Assembly: GCA_040007095.1 (NCBI GenBank) | Contig: JBDTVS010000099.1 | Coordinates: forward strand, 12,458-76,457 | Reading direction: 5' to 3' | DNA: 64,000 nt | Source of the DNA: JBDTVS01 sp040007095 | GTDB taxonomy: Bacteria; Acidobacteriota; Vicinamibacteria; Vicinamibacterales; CAVVIG01 | Shown here: piece by piece, positions 1-10,455 of the stretch | Layout of the letters: each line of letters opens with the position of its first letter | Numbering within the stretch: position 1 is the stretch's first letter | Notes under the pieces: model-generated | Told to the model about the DNA's origin: nothing | The model's database searches: none | The model's input: the letters and a program-made list of their open reading frames with translations, nothing else | Made by a program: the position numbers and the translations under genes

Positions 1-1
1 G

Positions 2-2389
<2,388 letters not shown>

Positions 2390-2396
2390 GGGCGCC

Positions 2397-2447
2397 GTGG
2401 TAGGATTACCACGCCTTTCGCACTTTTGCCTGTGGTCGGAATACCAC
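2397..2447 (+). terminator. Two matching small hairpins after uvrA
   Basis: Two stem-loops with nearly the same sequence lie 35 bases apart: GTGGTAGGATTACCAC at 2397-2412 and GTGGTCGGAATACCAC at 2432-2447. Stems are 5-6 bp with four-base loops, and each is followed by a short pyrimidine or T-containing stretch but no real T tract. They may end the uvrA transcript or protect its 3' end. The rest of the 2390-2583 gap shows no clear promoter for lpxC. Confidence 0.35.
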
Positions 2448-2583
2448 ACGTGCGATGGGACAGCTTGCGTCGCGCAGTGGTCATAGCTCTCTAAGGTACT
2501 TCCATTCATGAGGTTACAGGTTCCAATCGTCCAGGAGCTAGGCGGGTATCCTTTTTGCTAGCCCTTGGCCGGATCGCCCCTCA

Positions 2584-3513
2584 ATGACCGAGAGGCTAAT
2601 GGACCTACAGCGCACGCTTCGTCGTCGAATTTCTTGTGTCGGAATCGGTCTTCATTCCGGCAATAAAGTCACGCTTTCGCTCAAGCCTGCTCAGGCAGAC
2701 TTCGGGATCCGGTTTCGTCGGACTGACATCGGGCACCACGAAGTGCCCGCGATGGTCCAGAACCTGGCGGGAATTCAGCTCGCGACCGGTCTGGCGCGGG
2801 AGGAAGTTTCGGTCGAGACGGTCGAGCATCTGTTGGCCGCACTGGTCAGCATGGGCATCGACAACGTCATCGTCGAGCTGAACTCGCCCGAAGTGCCGAT
2901 CATGGATGGCAGCGCTGCACCGTTCGTCTACCTGGTGCAGGAGGCTGGGGTCAAGCAACTGCAGACCCCGCGCAAGTACCTGAAGATCATCCGGCCGATC
3001 GCGATCTCGCGCGGCGACAAGCGCATCGCGCTCTATCCGTCGGACCACTTCAAGGTGACCTACAGCGTGAGCTACGACCATCCGCTGCTCCGGCATCAGT
3101 CGCGCACCCTGTTGATCAACGAAGAGTCGTTCGTCGAGCAGATTGCCCCGGCGCGGACCTTCACGTTCCTGAAGGACGTGGAAATGCTGCGGCAGAACGG
3201 GCTGGCGCTCGGCGGGTCGCTCGACAACGCCATCGTGCTCGGCGAGACCGGCGTGCTCAACAACGCGCTGCGCTTCGAAGACGAGTTCGTCCGCCACAAG
3301 ATCCTCGATGCGATTGGCGACCTGGCCCTCGTCGGCTATCCGGTGATCGGCCACCTCGTCGCGCATCGCGCCGGCCATGCCCTGCACACGGAGTTCGCGG
3401 CCAAGATTCTCGAAGACACGCACGCGTGGCGGCTCGTCGAGGCGCCAATCGACACGACTGCGGTGCCGGTGGGCCTGACCGTCAAGGACGCCGCGCCGCG
3501 GCTCGCCAACTAG
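2584..3513 (+). CDS. lpxC: UDP-3-O-acyl-N-acetylglucosamine deacetylase
   Basis: LpxC removes the N-acetyl group from UDP-3-O-acyl-GlcNAc, the committed step of lipid A synthesis, and is a zinc enzyme of the cytoplasm. The protein is 309 aa, normal for the single-domain family. It has the two-fold repeated LpxC fold with the zinc-ligand region VETVEHLLAAL (about residues 78-88), the HKILDAIGDLAL segment and the C-terminal catalytic AHRAGHALH. The start is uncertain: ATG 2584 has no visible ribosome-binding site, while ATG 2599 (MDLQRTLRR) has GAGAGG only three bases upstream. The gene stands alone between uvrA and a convergent radical SAM gene. Its presence shows an outer membrane with lipopolysaccharide-type lipid A. 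Confidence 0.97.
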   Translation: MTERLMDLQRTLRRRISCVGIGLHSGNKVTLSLKPAQADFGIRFRRTDIGHHEVPAMVQNLAGIQLATGLAREEVSVETVEHLLAALVSMGIDNVIVELNSPEVPIMDGSAAPFVYLVQEAGVKQLQTPRKYLKIIRPIAISRGDKRIALYPSDHFKVTYSVSYDHPLLRHQSRTLLINEESFVEQIAPARTFTFLKDVEMLRQNGLALGGSLDNAIVLGETGVLNNALRFEDEFVRHKILDAIGDLALVGYPVIGHLVAHRAGHALHTEFAAKILEDTHAWRLVEAPIDTTAVPVGLTVKDAAPRLAN

Positions 3514-3559
3514 CAATCCCCACACCACTGCAGGTCGAAGCACAAGAGCAGGCCACAAG

Positions 3560-3584
3560 GGTGTTCTCCAGAGCGGAGAACACC
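3560..3584. terminator. Convergent hairpin between lpxC and the radical SAM gene
   Basis: A 10-bp stem (GGTGTTCTCC paired with GGAGAACACC) around a five-base AGAGC loop lies midway between two converging genes. It can act on both strands, although T tracts on either side are weak. The right flank (to 3604) reads CCTTGGTGATCTTGGTGGTTCC and belongs to a family of similar spacers found at 7.6, 49.3 and 56.9 kb. Confidence 0.55.
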
Positions 3585-3660
3585 TTGGTGATCTTGGTGG
3601 TTCCAAAATTCGCGGTGGTTGGTCTTCTGGCCATTCCTTCAGACCGTCGACCGTGACGCG

Positions 3661-5022
3661 CTATTGCACCAGCAGTGTTCTCGTCGTGGTGGGTGAGCCG
3701 CAGCGCTCGAACCAGTCGACCCCTTCGTTCACGAGATCGAACTTCAGCGTGTAGCGTCCGGGCTCATCGGGCGCCGGAATCTCGATCGGCACGTCCAGCG
3801 CGTCGCCGGGTCCGAGCGTCTGCGGCAGCCACGCCCGGGCGAAATCACGGTTGATGAGCGTGCCGCCGGCGTCGCAGAGCTGCGCGCCGAGGCGCACGAG
3901 CCGGCGGCCGTAGCTGGCCTGCGCCGGAAACGGCCGCGCCGACAGGTTGTGCACGCGCGTGCTGACCTGCAGCGGCTGTCCGACTCGAGCGACCAGCGGC
4001 ACATCCGGGATCAGCGTGCGCACGTCGATACGGGCGCGTGGAGTTGCTCCTGGGATGGCGTTGCCGAGGCCGTTGTCGTCCCAGACTTCATGTTTGATCG
4101 ACGCCAGGTCAGCCGATCCGGGGGCGAACCGGCGCGAGTAGGCACCCTCGGGATGATCCGTCAACTCCCAGCTCAAGCGGTCGACGCCGAGCTCGACCGC
4201 GAGCTGCCGCGCCCGATCCATCTCGGTGTCAGCGTCGTTCCATTTGAACAGGATGTAGCGCCAGTTGAGGAATGGCACGTCGCGTCCCGCGCGGTGCTTT
4301 TCGTCGGCCATCGCGCGCAGCGTCGAGATCGCCAGGTCGAACCGGCCGCGCTGGCGGTACTGCACGTAGGTTTCCTGCGACGCACCGTCGATGGAGAACG
4401 TCACTTCATCGATGCCTGAATGCACCAGCCGCCTTGCTTGCGCCTCGGAGAGCGCGAGGCCATTGGTGCTCGTGTAGAGATAGATCTGCGGGAAGTTCGT
4501 CTTGATGTACTCGCACATTTCCACGGCGCGCTTGTGCAGAAACGCCTCGCCGTAGTTAAAGAAATCGATGCGTCCGAGCGACGGTCCGGCCTCGTCGACG
4601 GCCCGGCGAAAGAGGTCGAAATCGAGCATCCCGGCCTGACGCGTCCGCGTGATGCCGGTTTCCGGGGCGCAGCACGCCTCCGTGCACGAGATATTGCAGG
4701 CGGCCGTGCACTCGATATACAGCCGCGACGGCAGCTCGCCGGCAGACACCGGCCGCGCCAACGGCCGCTCGTCCTTGGCCAGTGGCAGCTTGAGGGGGCA
4801 GTCGCCGCAGAACTTCGCGCCGCCGCCGTTCAGGTCCGATCGCAGCGTCGTGATCGTCGGCCCCGTCCACACGTCGTGCAGCGTCGACGTCCGCAGGTCT
4901 CCGAGCGGACGATGGCCGTAGGGGTCGGCGCAGCCGCAGACAATGCGCCCGTCGCAGAGAAGCACGGCCGTGCTCCAGGGCCACGTGCACTGGAAACGGG
5001 TCGCCAGGAAGTTCAGAGACAT
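3661..5022 (-). CDS. Radical SAM/SPASM-type protein with C-terminal Ig-like domain
   Basis: Predicted iron-sulfur enzyme of the radical SAM superfamily; substrate unknown. Residues 20-80 look like a SPASM-type auxiliary cluster segment (CDGRIVCGCADPYGHRPLGD, then CGDC), placed before rather than after the barrel. The core begins LYIECTAACNISCTEACC at residues 101-118: cysteines 105, 109, 113, 117 and 118 give CX3CX3C spacing instead of the usual CX3CX2C. The segments FFNYGEAFLH and STNGLALSE fit the TIM barrel. Residues about 330-453 form a separate beta-sandwich ending in VNEGVDWFERCGSP, similar to Ig-like tails I recall on glycan-linked methyltransferases and glycosyltransferases. It is the last gene of a tight operon, four bases after the 89-aa gene. 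A peptide- or glycan-modifying role is plausible but unproven. Confidence 0.8.
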   Translation of the reverse strand: MSLNFLATRFQCTWPWSTAVLLCDGRIVCGCADPYGHRPLGDLRTSTLHDVWTGPTITTLRSDLNGGGAKFCGDCPLKLPLAKDERPLARPVSAGELPSRLYIECTAACNISCTEACCAPETGITRTRQAGMLDFDLFRRAVDEAGPSLGRIDFFNYGEAFLHKRAVEMCEYIKTNFPQIYLYTSTNGLALSEAQARRLVHSGIDEVTFSIDGASQETYVQYRQRGRFDLAISTLRAMADEKHRAGRDVPFLNWRYILFKWNDADTEMDRARQLAVELGVDRLSWELTDHPEGAYSRRFAPGSADLASIKHEVWDDNGLGNAIPGATPRARIDVRTLIPDVPLVARVGQPLQVSTRVHNLSARPFPAQASYGRRLVRLGAQLCDAGGTLINRDFARAWLPQTLGPGDALDVPIEIPAPDEPGRYTLKFDLVNEGVDWFERCGSPTTTRTLLVQ

Positions 5023-5026
5023 GGCG

Positions 5027-5296
5027 TTACGACTTCTCGCTCAACTTCTTCAAGTACGCGTCCAGTTTGTCGTTCTCGTATTTCACCGTGCTGAGAAAAA
5101 GACTCTCGGCCAGATAGGTCCGCCGCTCGCTGTCGTCCATCTGCTCGATCAGGTGCTGAATTTCCTTGACCATGTCCTCGAACGATCGCTCCAGCTCCCG
5201 CCGCGCGGTGACTTCGTGATAAAGCGCTTCCATGATCGCCAGCACGTCGCCGTCCAAGGTGATGGGCACGCCGGTAGTCGTCTTGATGATGCGCAT
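5027..5296 (-). CDS. Small conserved-context protein of unknown function (89 aa)
   Basis: I do not recognise this family. The protein is 89 aa, charged and probably helical in its second half (residues about 25-89, rich in E, K, L and D), with a short beta-like start MRIIKTTTGVPITLDGD. There is no signal peptide, no membrane helix and no cysteine. It sits three bases after the STAS gene and four before the radical SAM gene, so all three are surely cotranscribed and probably translationally coupled; no good ribosome-binding site is visible before its ATG. It could be a regulatory partner of the STAS protein or, more speculatively, a substrate or chaperone of the radical SAM enzyme. Confidence 0.75.
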   Translation of the reverse strand: MRIIKTTTGVPITLDGDVLAIMEALYHEVTARRELERSFEDMVKEIQHLIEQMDDSERRTYLAESLFLSTVKYENDKLDAYLKKLSEKS

Positions 5297-5299
5297 GAT

Positions 5300-5641
5300 C
5301 TATGCCCCGAAGCTGGTGACGGCCGTCGGCTCGTCGGCGTGAATCTCGATGAAATTCTGGGCGCCGGTCAACGTCAGCATCGTCTCGACCCGTTTTTGCA
5401 CACCGGAGAGCTTCAACTGTCCTCCCGCGGCGTGCACTTGCCGGTAGAGATCCATCAGGCAGCCGATTGTCGCGCTGTCGACGTAGGTGACGGGGGTGAG
5501 GTCGATCAGGACATCGCGGTGGCCGCTGGTCAGCAGCGCGCTGACCGTCGCCGCGAAATCGGTGAGGATGGGGTACATCAAGCGGGTCTCGCCGACGCGG
5601 ACGATCGAGACTCGGCCCGCCTGTTCGGTGGTGACGTTCAT
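5300..5641 (-). CDS. STAS-domain protein, anti-sigma factor antagonist type
   Basis: A single STAS domain of 113 aa. This family (SpoIIAA/RsbV-like) binds anti-sigma factor kinases and is switched by phosphorylation of a serine or threonine; here YVDSATIGCLMDL (about residues 54-66) supplies the expected DS motif before the helix. The start is supported by AAGGAG nine bases upstream of ATG. No RsbW-type kinase lies nearby, so the partner must be elsewhere, or the domain may have another scaffold role in this operon. It follows an ECF sigma gene by 63 bases and precedes the 89-aa and radical SAM genes. Confidence 0.88.
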   Translation of the reverse strand: MNVTTEQAGRVSIVRVGETRLMYPILTDFAATVSALLTSGHRDVLIDLTPVTYVDSATIGCLMDLYRQVHAAGGQLKLSGVQKRVETMLTLTGAQNFIEIHADEPTAVTSFGA

Positions 5642-5704
5642 CGATAGTGCTCCTTGGCCGATCCAACCACGACGAAGAATTCTCGTGACAGAGGCGCCCG
5701 GGGA

Positions 5705-6307
5705 CTAGATGACGGCATCGGGTCCCCCGAGCCGTTTCACGTGGCGCGCAAGCTCGGTGCGGCCGCGGTTGATCCTCGATTTGACGGTGCCTTCAGGCAG
5801 CCGCAGCGTGTCGGCGATTTCCTGATAGGTCATCTCCTGGATGTCGCGCATCAACACGGCGGTCCTGAGTGTTTCGGGCAGCTTCGCCATGGCGTGGCGC
5901 AGCAGCGACACACGATCGCGCCGCTCGAGCCCGGCCATCGGACTCGGCTCATGCGAGAGCGGCGAGAGCTCGTTGGCGTCGACCTGATGATCGATCGTCT
6001 CGCGTTCCTTGCGGACCCGTCGATAGTGATCGATACAGAGGTTACGGCTGACGCTGATGAGCCAGGTCTGAAAATTCGCCCGGCTGTCGAAGGTGTCGAG
6101 CGACTTGAAAATCTTGAGGAAGATGTCCTGGGTCAGATCCTCGGCCTGCTCGTGCCGGCCGACGAACTTGTAGGCGGTGTTGAACACCTTGCGCCGGTAC
6201 TGGCGCACGATGCTCTCCCATGCAGCCTGATCGCCTCGCAGGCATCGTCGAATCAAGGCCTCGATGGCGTCGCTGGAGGGCGCGGCTTGTGTCGGGGAAT
6301 CGGACAT
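5705..6307 (-). CDS. ECF-type RNA polymerase sigma factor
   Basis: A 200-aa alternative sigma factor with region 2 (residues about 30-100, including EDLTQDIFLKIFKSLDTF and WLISVSRNLCIDHYRR) and region 4 (about 135-190, MTYQEIADTLRLPEGTVKSR with its helix-turn-helix). Region 3 is absent, as is usual for ECF factors. It directs core polymerase to a specific promoter set, which cannot be deduced here. No anti-sigma gene is adjacent; the next downstream gene is a STAS protein 63 bases away. Its ATG is only 29 bases from the divergent lysA start, so promoters for both genes must overlap coding sequence. Confidence 0.93.
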   Translation of the reverse strand: MSDSPTQAAPSSDAIEALIRRCLRGDQAAWESIVRQYRRKVFNTAYKFVGRHEQAEDLTQDIFLKIFKSLDTFDSRANFQTWLISVSRNLCIDHYRRVRKERETIDHQVDANELSPLSHEPSPMAGLERRDRVSLLRHAMAKLPETLRTAVLMRDIQEMTYQEIADTLRLPEGTVKSRINRGRTELARHVKRLGGPDAVI

Positions 6308-6336
6308 GAACGGAATGAGTAAAATAGCCTATCACG

Positions 6337-7587
6337 TTGCCTCCACCTGACGGCTTCTATCGGCATGACGGGGACCTGTTGTGCGACGGCGTCTCTCTGG
6401 CCGACATCGCGGCGGCCGAGGGCACGCCGCTCTACATTTATAGCGCGGCGGCGCTGCGCGATCGCTTCCAGACGATCGATCGGGCGTTCGGCGACTATCC
6501 CCACGCGCTGCACTACGCGCTGAAGGCCAATTCGACTCTCGCGATTGCCCGGCTCATCCAGAACCTTGGCGGCTCGGCCGACGCCAATTCCATTTGGGAG
6601 ATCGATCTGGCACGGCACGCCGGGTTCTCCGCCCGCGAGATCGTCTTTACCGGAGTGGGCAAGTCGATGGCCGAGCTGGAACGCGCCGTGCCCCTTGGTC
6701 TGAAAGCCATCAACGTCGAATCGGCTGGAGAGCTGGCGCGGGTCGAGGCGATTGCCGAGCGCCTGGGTACCACCGTCCGGGTGGCGATCCGGGTGAATCC
6801 GGATATCGATGCGAAGAGCCATCCGCATATTTCCACCGGCCTCAAGATCAACAAGTTCGGCATCCCCTTGGACGAGGCCCGCGAGCTGTTCAGCGGCATC
6901 GCGAATCGCGGCGCGCTGAAGTTGGTGGCCGTTCACCTTCACGTCGGTTCGCAGATCACCACGATCGAGCCGCTGTGCCGCGCGGCGGCGGTTGCGGCGC
7001 GCCTGTCGACCGATCTGCTGGCCGCGGGCGTGATGCTCGAGTACGTCGATCTGGGCGGCGGCCTCGGGATTTCGTATGACGGGCGCGAAGTGCCGTCCGC
7101 GGAGGCCTATGTCGGCGCTCTTGTCAGCGAGATCCGCGCGAGCGGCCTGCCGATTGTGATCGAGCCCGGACGCGCGATCACCGGCCCATCGGCGGTGCTC
7201 GTCGCCCGGGTCATCGATCTCAAGCCCCGCGATGCGACGAGCGACTTTGCGGTGATTGACGCCGGCATGACGGAACTGATGCGGCCCGCGTTGTACGGGG
7301 CGTTCCATCGAATCGACGCGGTGACCGCGCGCGCCGACGCCCCTCGGCAGTACGAGCTGGTCGGCCCCGTCTGTGAGAGCAGCGACGTCGTCGGCCGCGA
7401 TCGGTCCCTGCCCACGCTCCGGGTGGGCGACCTCGTCGCGATTCGAGACGCCGGCGCGTACGGATCGGCCATGGCGTCGAACTACAATCGCCGGCCGCTA
7501 CCCGTGGAAGTGCTCGTCGACGAGGGCCGCTGGCGCGTGATTCGTCGGCGCCAGACAATCGAGGACATGCTTGCTCTTGAAACTTAG
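6337..7587 (+). CDS. lysA: Diaminopimelate decarboxylase
   Basis: LysA is the PLP enzyme that converts meso-diaminopimelate to L-lysine, the last step of the pathway. The 416-aa protein has the alanine-racemase-fold barrel with the PLP lysine in HYALKANSTLAI (about residue 59), a glycine-rich phosphate site (LGGGLGISY), EPGRAITGPS, and the C-terminal VGPVCESSDVVGRDR and GAYGSAMASNYNRR that complete the active site across the dimer. The only start compatible with an upstream in-frame stop (TAG at 6325) is TTG 6337, which lacks a clear ribosome-binding site. A TAAAAT hexamer at 6320-6325 could be a -10 element and would give an almost leaderless message. Confidence 0.96.
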   Translation: MPPPDGFYRHDGDLLCDGVSLADIAAAEGTPLYIYSAAALRDRFQTIDRAFGDYPHALHYALKANSTLAIARLIQNLGGSADANSIWEIDLARHAGFSAREIVFTGVGKSMAELERAVPLGLKAINVESAGELARVEAIAERLGTTVRVAIRVNPDIDAKSHPHISTGLKINKFGIPLDEARELFSGIANRGALKLVAVHLHVGSQITTIEPLCRAAAVAARLSTDLLAAGVMLEYVDLGGGLGISYDGREVPSAEAYVGALVSEIRASGLPIVIEPGRAITGPSAVLVARVIDLKPRDATSDFAVIDAGMTELMRPALYGAFHRIDAVTARADAPRQYELVGPVCESSDVVGRDRSLPTLRVGDLVAIRDAGAYGSAMASNYNRRPLPVEVLVDEGRWRVIRRRQTIEDMLALET

Positions 7588-7630
7588 AACTTAGAACTAA
7601 AAAGTAGAACGCGTTGGAGAGTTGAAATCC

Positions 7631-7702
7631 GGAACCACAAAGACACGAAGAACACAAAGAATCGCTCGGTCTTCTTCGTGATCTGTGTGCCCGTTGTGGT
7701 TC
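7631..7702. repeat. Inverted pair of ACCACAAAG-type spacer elements
   Basis: The lysA-tmk gap holds GGAACCACAAAGACACGAAG (7631-7650 and on) facing TTCTTCGTG...TTGTGGTTC (7672-7702), so the outer ends pair as GAACCACAA with TTGTGGTTC. The same sequence theme recurs at 49333-49355 and, more diverged, at 3583-3604 and 56842-56903. Just before it, bases 7581-7611 carry short ACTTAGAA direct repeats. It may act as a transcription end or mRNA 3' structure. Confidence 0.5.
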
Positions 7703-7745
7703 ATTGCATTTAGGCAGGCCGCAATCTGTGCGGGCGTAACGACAT

Positions 7746-8330
7746 ATGTTCATCGTGTTCGAAGGGCTCGACCAGAGCGGCAAACAGACCCAGGCCGAGC
7801 GCTTGCGCGATTGGCTCAAACAGGGAGGCCGGAAGGCCCGCCTGGTGTCGTTCCCCGACTACGGCACGTCGATCGGCGAGGAAATCGCGCGCGCGCTGCA
7901 GGGCGAGCGCGACTACGAGCCCGACGTGATGCAGCTGTTGTACGTGGCGAACCGCTACGAGCGGAAGCCGGATCTCCAGCGCTGGCTCGGAGGCGGCCTC
8001 GTACTGGTTGCCGACCGCTACATGGCGTCGAGCATCGCGTACGGCGAGGCGCAAGGCCTCGATCCGATCTGGCTCGCCGAGATCCAGAAGTTCCTGCCGC
8101 TCGCGACGCTGACGATCCTGCTCGACATCGCTCCGGAAACGGCGGTCCAGCGCAAAGCGGTCGATCGCGATCGCTACGAACGAGACCTGGCCCTGCTTGG
8201 GCGCGTGCGCGCCAGCTACCATCGCCAGGCCGAAGCCAACGGCTGGGTGGTGCTCGACGGCGAGCGCTCGAAGGATGCGATTGCCGCCGACGTCCTCAGC
8301 GTGGTCGGCCCACAACTCGCGCCGCCGTAA
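7746..8330 (+). CDS. tmk: Thymidylate kinase
   Basis: dTMP kinase makes dTDP from dTMP and ATP for DNA synthesis. The 194-aa protein begins MFIVFEGLDQSGKQTQ, a P-loop variant in which Q-S-G-K-Q replaces the more common G-x-G-K-S, then has the conserved DRYMASSIAYGEAQ (about residues 90-103) that contacts the dTMP phosphate, and LDIAPETAVQRK. The lid arginines differ from the E. coli pattern. The 3' end overlaps the convergent comF gene by 35 bases. Identification is secure from overall order of motifs. Confidence 0.93.
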   Translation: MFIVFEGLDQSGKQTQAERLRDWLKQGGRKARLVSFPDYGTSIGEEIARALQGERDYEPDVMQLLYVANRYERKPDLQRWLGGGLVLVADRYMASSIAYGEAQGLDPIWLAEIQKFLPLATLTILLDIAPETAVQRKAVDRDRYERDLALLGRVRASYHRQAEANGWVVLDGERSKDAIAADVLSVVGPQLAPP

Positions 8331-9030
8331 TCGCCCGCACCTCCGCCGCGCCGGCCTCCTTCAGCACGCGAGCGCAGGCTTCCAGCGTCGCACCGGTCGT
8401 GCACACATCGTCCACCAACACGACGACGGCGCCGCGCAGTGCCCGCGCTCTGCGCGTGGCCACGAAGGCGTCACGGACATTCTGGTGGCGTCGCGCGGCC
8501 GGAAGGCTCGCTTGCGCCGCGGTCGGCTTCGATCGGCGCAGCGCGCGGAGCACGGGAACTTGCAGCTGCCGCGCCAGATCGGCGGCCTGATTGAATCCGC
8601 GTGTGCGGCGCCTCCGGCGGTGCAGCGGCACCGGCACCGCGTAGGCCGCACCCGCGAGAACGTCTGCGCCGCGGTCGCGCATCAAGGCGCCAAGCGGCAC
8701 GGCCAACGATCGCCGGCCGTCGTATTTCAACGAATGAACGATGGCGCGAAGCGCCCCGTCGTAGGCGCCGATGGCGCGGGCGCGCTGAATGGCCGGCCGG
8801 GTGCGACGGCATCGCGGACACGGTTCAGAGGCTGGAACGGAAAGGCGCCACGTACGAAGCGGATCGCCGCAGCGATCGCACAGCGGAGGCGTGAGCGGGA
8901 GGATCGACTGCCAGCAACTGGGGCAGATGGGCCCACCTGTCGGATGTTCGAGTGGGCGTTCGCACGACGCGCACGCAGGAGACAGCGCGACGCTCAGGAC
9001 CGCGTCGCAGAGCGCCGACAAGCGCCTCAT
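8296..9030 (-). CDS. comF: ComF family phosphoribosyltransferase-like protein
   Basis: ComF-type proteins combine an N-terminal zinc ribbon with a phosphoribosyltransferase fold and are linked to handling of imported single-stranded DNA during transformation. This 244-aa version has CASC, CPSC, CDRC and CPRC cysteine pairs in residues about 18-85 and the PRPP-binding signature VVVLVDDVCTTGATLEAC near residue 200. ATG 9030 (MRRLSALCDAV) is preferred; the frame stays open further upstream but with no protein-like composition. It follows rsfS after about 190 bases on the same strand and converges on tmk. With dprA at 14 kb it suggests a competence or DNA-uptake capacity. Confidence 0.9.
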   Translation of the reverse strand: MRRLSALCDAVLSVALSPACASCERPLEHPTGGPICPSCWQSILPLTPPLCDRCGDPLRTWRLSVPASEPCPRCRRTRPAIQRARAIGAYDGALRAIVHSLKYDGRRSLAVPLGALMRDRGADVLAGAAYAVPVPLHRRRRRTRGFNQAADLARQLQVPVLRALRRSKPTAAQASLPAARRHQNVRDAFVATRRARALRGAVVVLVDDVCTTGATLEACARVLKEAGAAEVRAITAARVVGRPR

Positions 9031-9221
9031 ATTCGGGCGCGGTCCAGGCCGACGAAATAGTCCTTCGGGCTGAATCGGGACGTGTCTGGCCGATGCGGGC
9101 CACCGACCGGGTCGGAGACGATGAGGCAGGGGCGCGCCGTCCGTGCTCGGTGTCCGTTCGCCGATCGCGGGCCTGATCCACGACCAGAGTCGGTCGATGG
9201 CGGCGCACAGTCGCTGGACGA

Positions 9222-9653
9222 CTAGGGAGTGTCGGCTGCGGACGGCTGGCTGTCGGCCCGCGGCTGGTGAGTGTGAGTCGGTGTCGGGAGCTCGACCCGC
9301 TCCGCGTTCCCCCAGAGTCGCTCGAGGCTGTAGAAGACGCGCGGCTCGGGCGCGAAGATGTGCACGATGAAATCGAAGTAATCGAGCAGGATCCATTCGG
9401 ATCGGTCGTACCCTTCAACGTGCGCCGGTTTCGAGCCAGCCGCGGCCAGCGCTTCCATGATTGCGTCCGCGATGGCGCGAATCTGCCGCGCGTTGGTGCC
9501 GGAACAGATCAGGAAGTAGTCGGCGAACCCGGCCGCTTTGCGAAGGTCGAGCAGTGTGATGTCCACCGCCTTCTTGTCGTCGGCCGCGGCGACCGCATCG
9601 GTGACTTCCCTGGGCAGTCGTCGCGCTTTCTGACGTTTCTCAGTCTTGGCCAT
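9222..9653 (-). CDS. rsfS: Ribosomal silencing factor RsfS
   Basis: RsfS binds ribosomal protein L14 and blocks joining of ribosomal subunits when nutrients are short. The 143-aa protein has the family core (residues about 15-125) with DITLLDLRKAAGFADYFLIC, GTNARQIRAIADAI and SEWILLDYFDFIVHIF. ATG 9653 has AGGAAGG five bases upstream, which rejects the longer open frame. The 5' end overlaps nadD by 14 bases. The tail (PTPTHTHQPRADSQPSAADT) is a low-complexity extension. Part of the rplU-rpmA-obgE-nadD-rsfS cluster. Confidence 0.94.
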   Translation of the reverse strand: MAKTEKRQKARRLPREVTDAVAAADDKKAVDITLLDLRKAAGFADYFLICSGTNARQIRAIADAIMEALAAAGSKPAHVEGYDRSEWILLDYFDFIVHIFAPEPRVFYSLERLWGNAERVELPTPTHTHQPRADSQPSAADTP

Positions 9654-10455
9654 GCAACCTTCCTGCCTGCGCGCTCGATAGGTCGTAGCCGCCGCCGTCG
9701 GTCGGCGCCGGTACGGTGTAAAGCGCGTGCTGCTCAATGTGTTGCTGGACGGATGGCGGAACCATTCCGGCGATCGATCGATGATCCAGTCGCGCTTGAC
9801 GGATCGCCGTGGATGACACATCAGCCGTCGCGGCATCGATCAAAAAAATCCACGTGGGCCCGCCGCCTGCGGGTTGCGCGAACGCGGCATCGCCAGGCGC
9901 GTCCATCGAGGCCGGTTGATCCAACCTGGCATGAGACGCCGCCCACGCGGCCGCGGGTTCCGCGGACGTCGCGGCGACGTCAACCCGCCGCATTCGCGAC
10001 GCCAGTGCGGGCAGTCGCGCGGGCAGTTCCGAGACCTTGACACCCCGCCGCGCGACGACGGTGAAATGCGCGAGGTCGAGCAGGGCGGGGTAGTCCTTCC
10101 AGGTGGCGATCTCCAGAAACGCGTCGGCACCCGCGATGAAGAACAGCTCGGCGGGCAGAAATCCGATCGTGTGGAAGTGCCGCAGCGTATCCGATGTGAA
10201 CGAACGGGTCGCCTGGCCAAGCTCGACATCCAGGGCCCGCCATCCCGAGTGTCCCGCGACGGCCATCGCGACCATCGCGAATCGATGATGACTGCTGGCA
10301 ATCGGCTGCGGACGATGCGGCGGAATGTTCGACGGCACGACCAGCAGCTCCCGCAGATCCAACGCGCGTTGCGCCGCCGCCCCCGTATCGAGATGGCCTT
10401 GATGGATGGGATCGAACATGCCGCCTAGAATGCCGAGCCGTCTCGACGGATTCAT
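9640..10455 (-). CDS. nadD: Nicotinate-nucleotide adenylyltransferase
   Basis: NadD joins ATP and nicotinate mononucleotide to form deamido-NAD. The protein (271 aa) has the nucleotidyltransferase motif GILGGMFDPIHQGH at residues about 8-21 with its HxGH, the ATSRFT-like RSFTSDTL segment, FFIAGADAFLEIATWKDY, and the C-terminal SSTAIRQA. It is longer than the usual 200-220 aa because of an Ala/Pro-rich insertion near residues 180-215 (WAASHARLDQPASMDAPGD). Start ATG 10455 overlaps the obgE stop by four bases (ATGA), showing translational coupling. Confidence 0.95.
   Translation of the reverse strand: MNPSRRLGILGGMFDPIHQGHLDTGAAAQRALDLRELLVVPSNIPPHRPQPIASSHHRFAMVAMAVAGHSGWRALDVELGQATRSFTSDTLRHFHTIGFLPAELFFIAGADAFLEIATWKDYPALLDLAHFTVVARRGVKVSELPARLPALASRMRRVDVAATSAEPAAAWAASHARLDQPASMDAPGDAAFAQPAGGGPTWIFLIDAATADVSSTAIRQARLDHRSIAGMVPPSVQQHIEQHALYTVPAPTDGGGYDLSSAQAGRLHGQD

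Noticed and set aside
2510..2540. A GGTTCCAATC stretch resembling a tRNA T-arm
   Set aside because: The position after TTC is not a purine and no acceptor, D or anticodon arms can be assembled around it.
8296..9396. A longer 366-codon version of ComF
   Set aside because: The first 122 codons are Arg-rich frame noise; the zinc-ribbon protein begins at ATG 9030.
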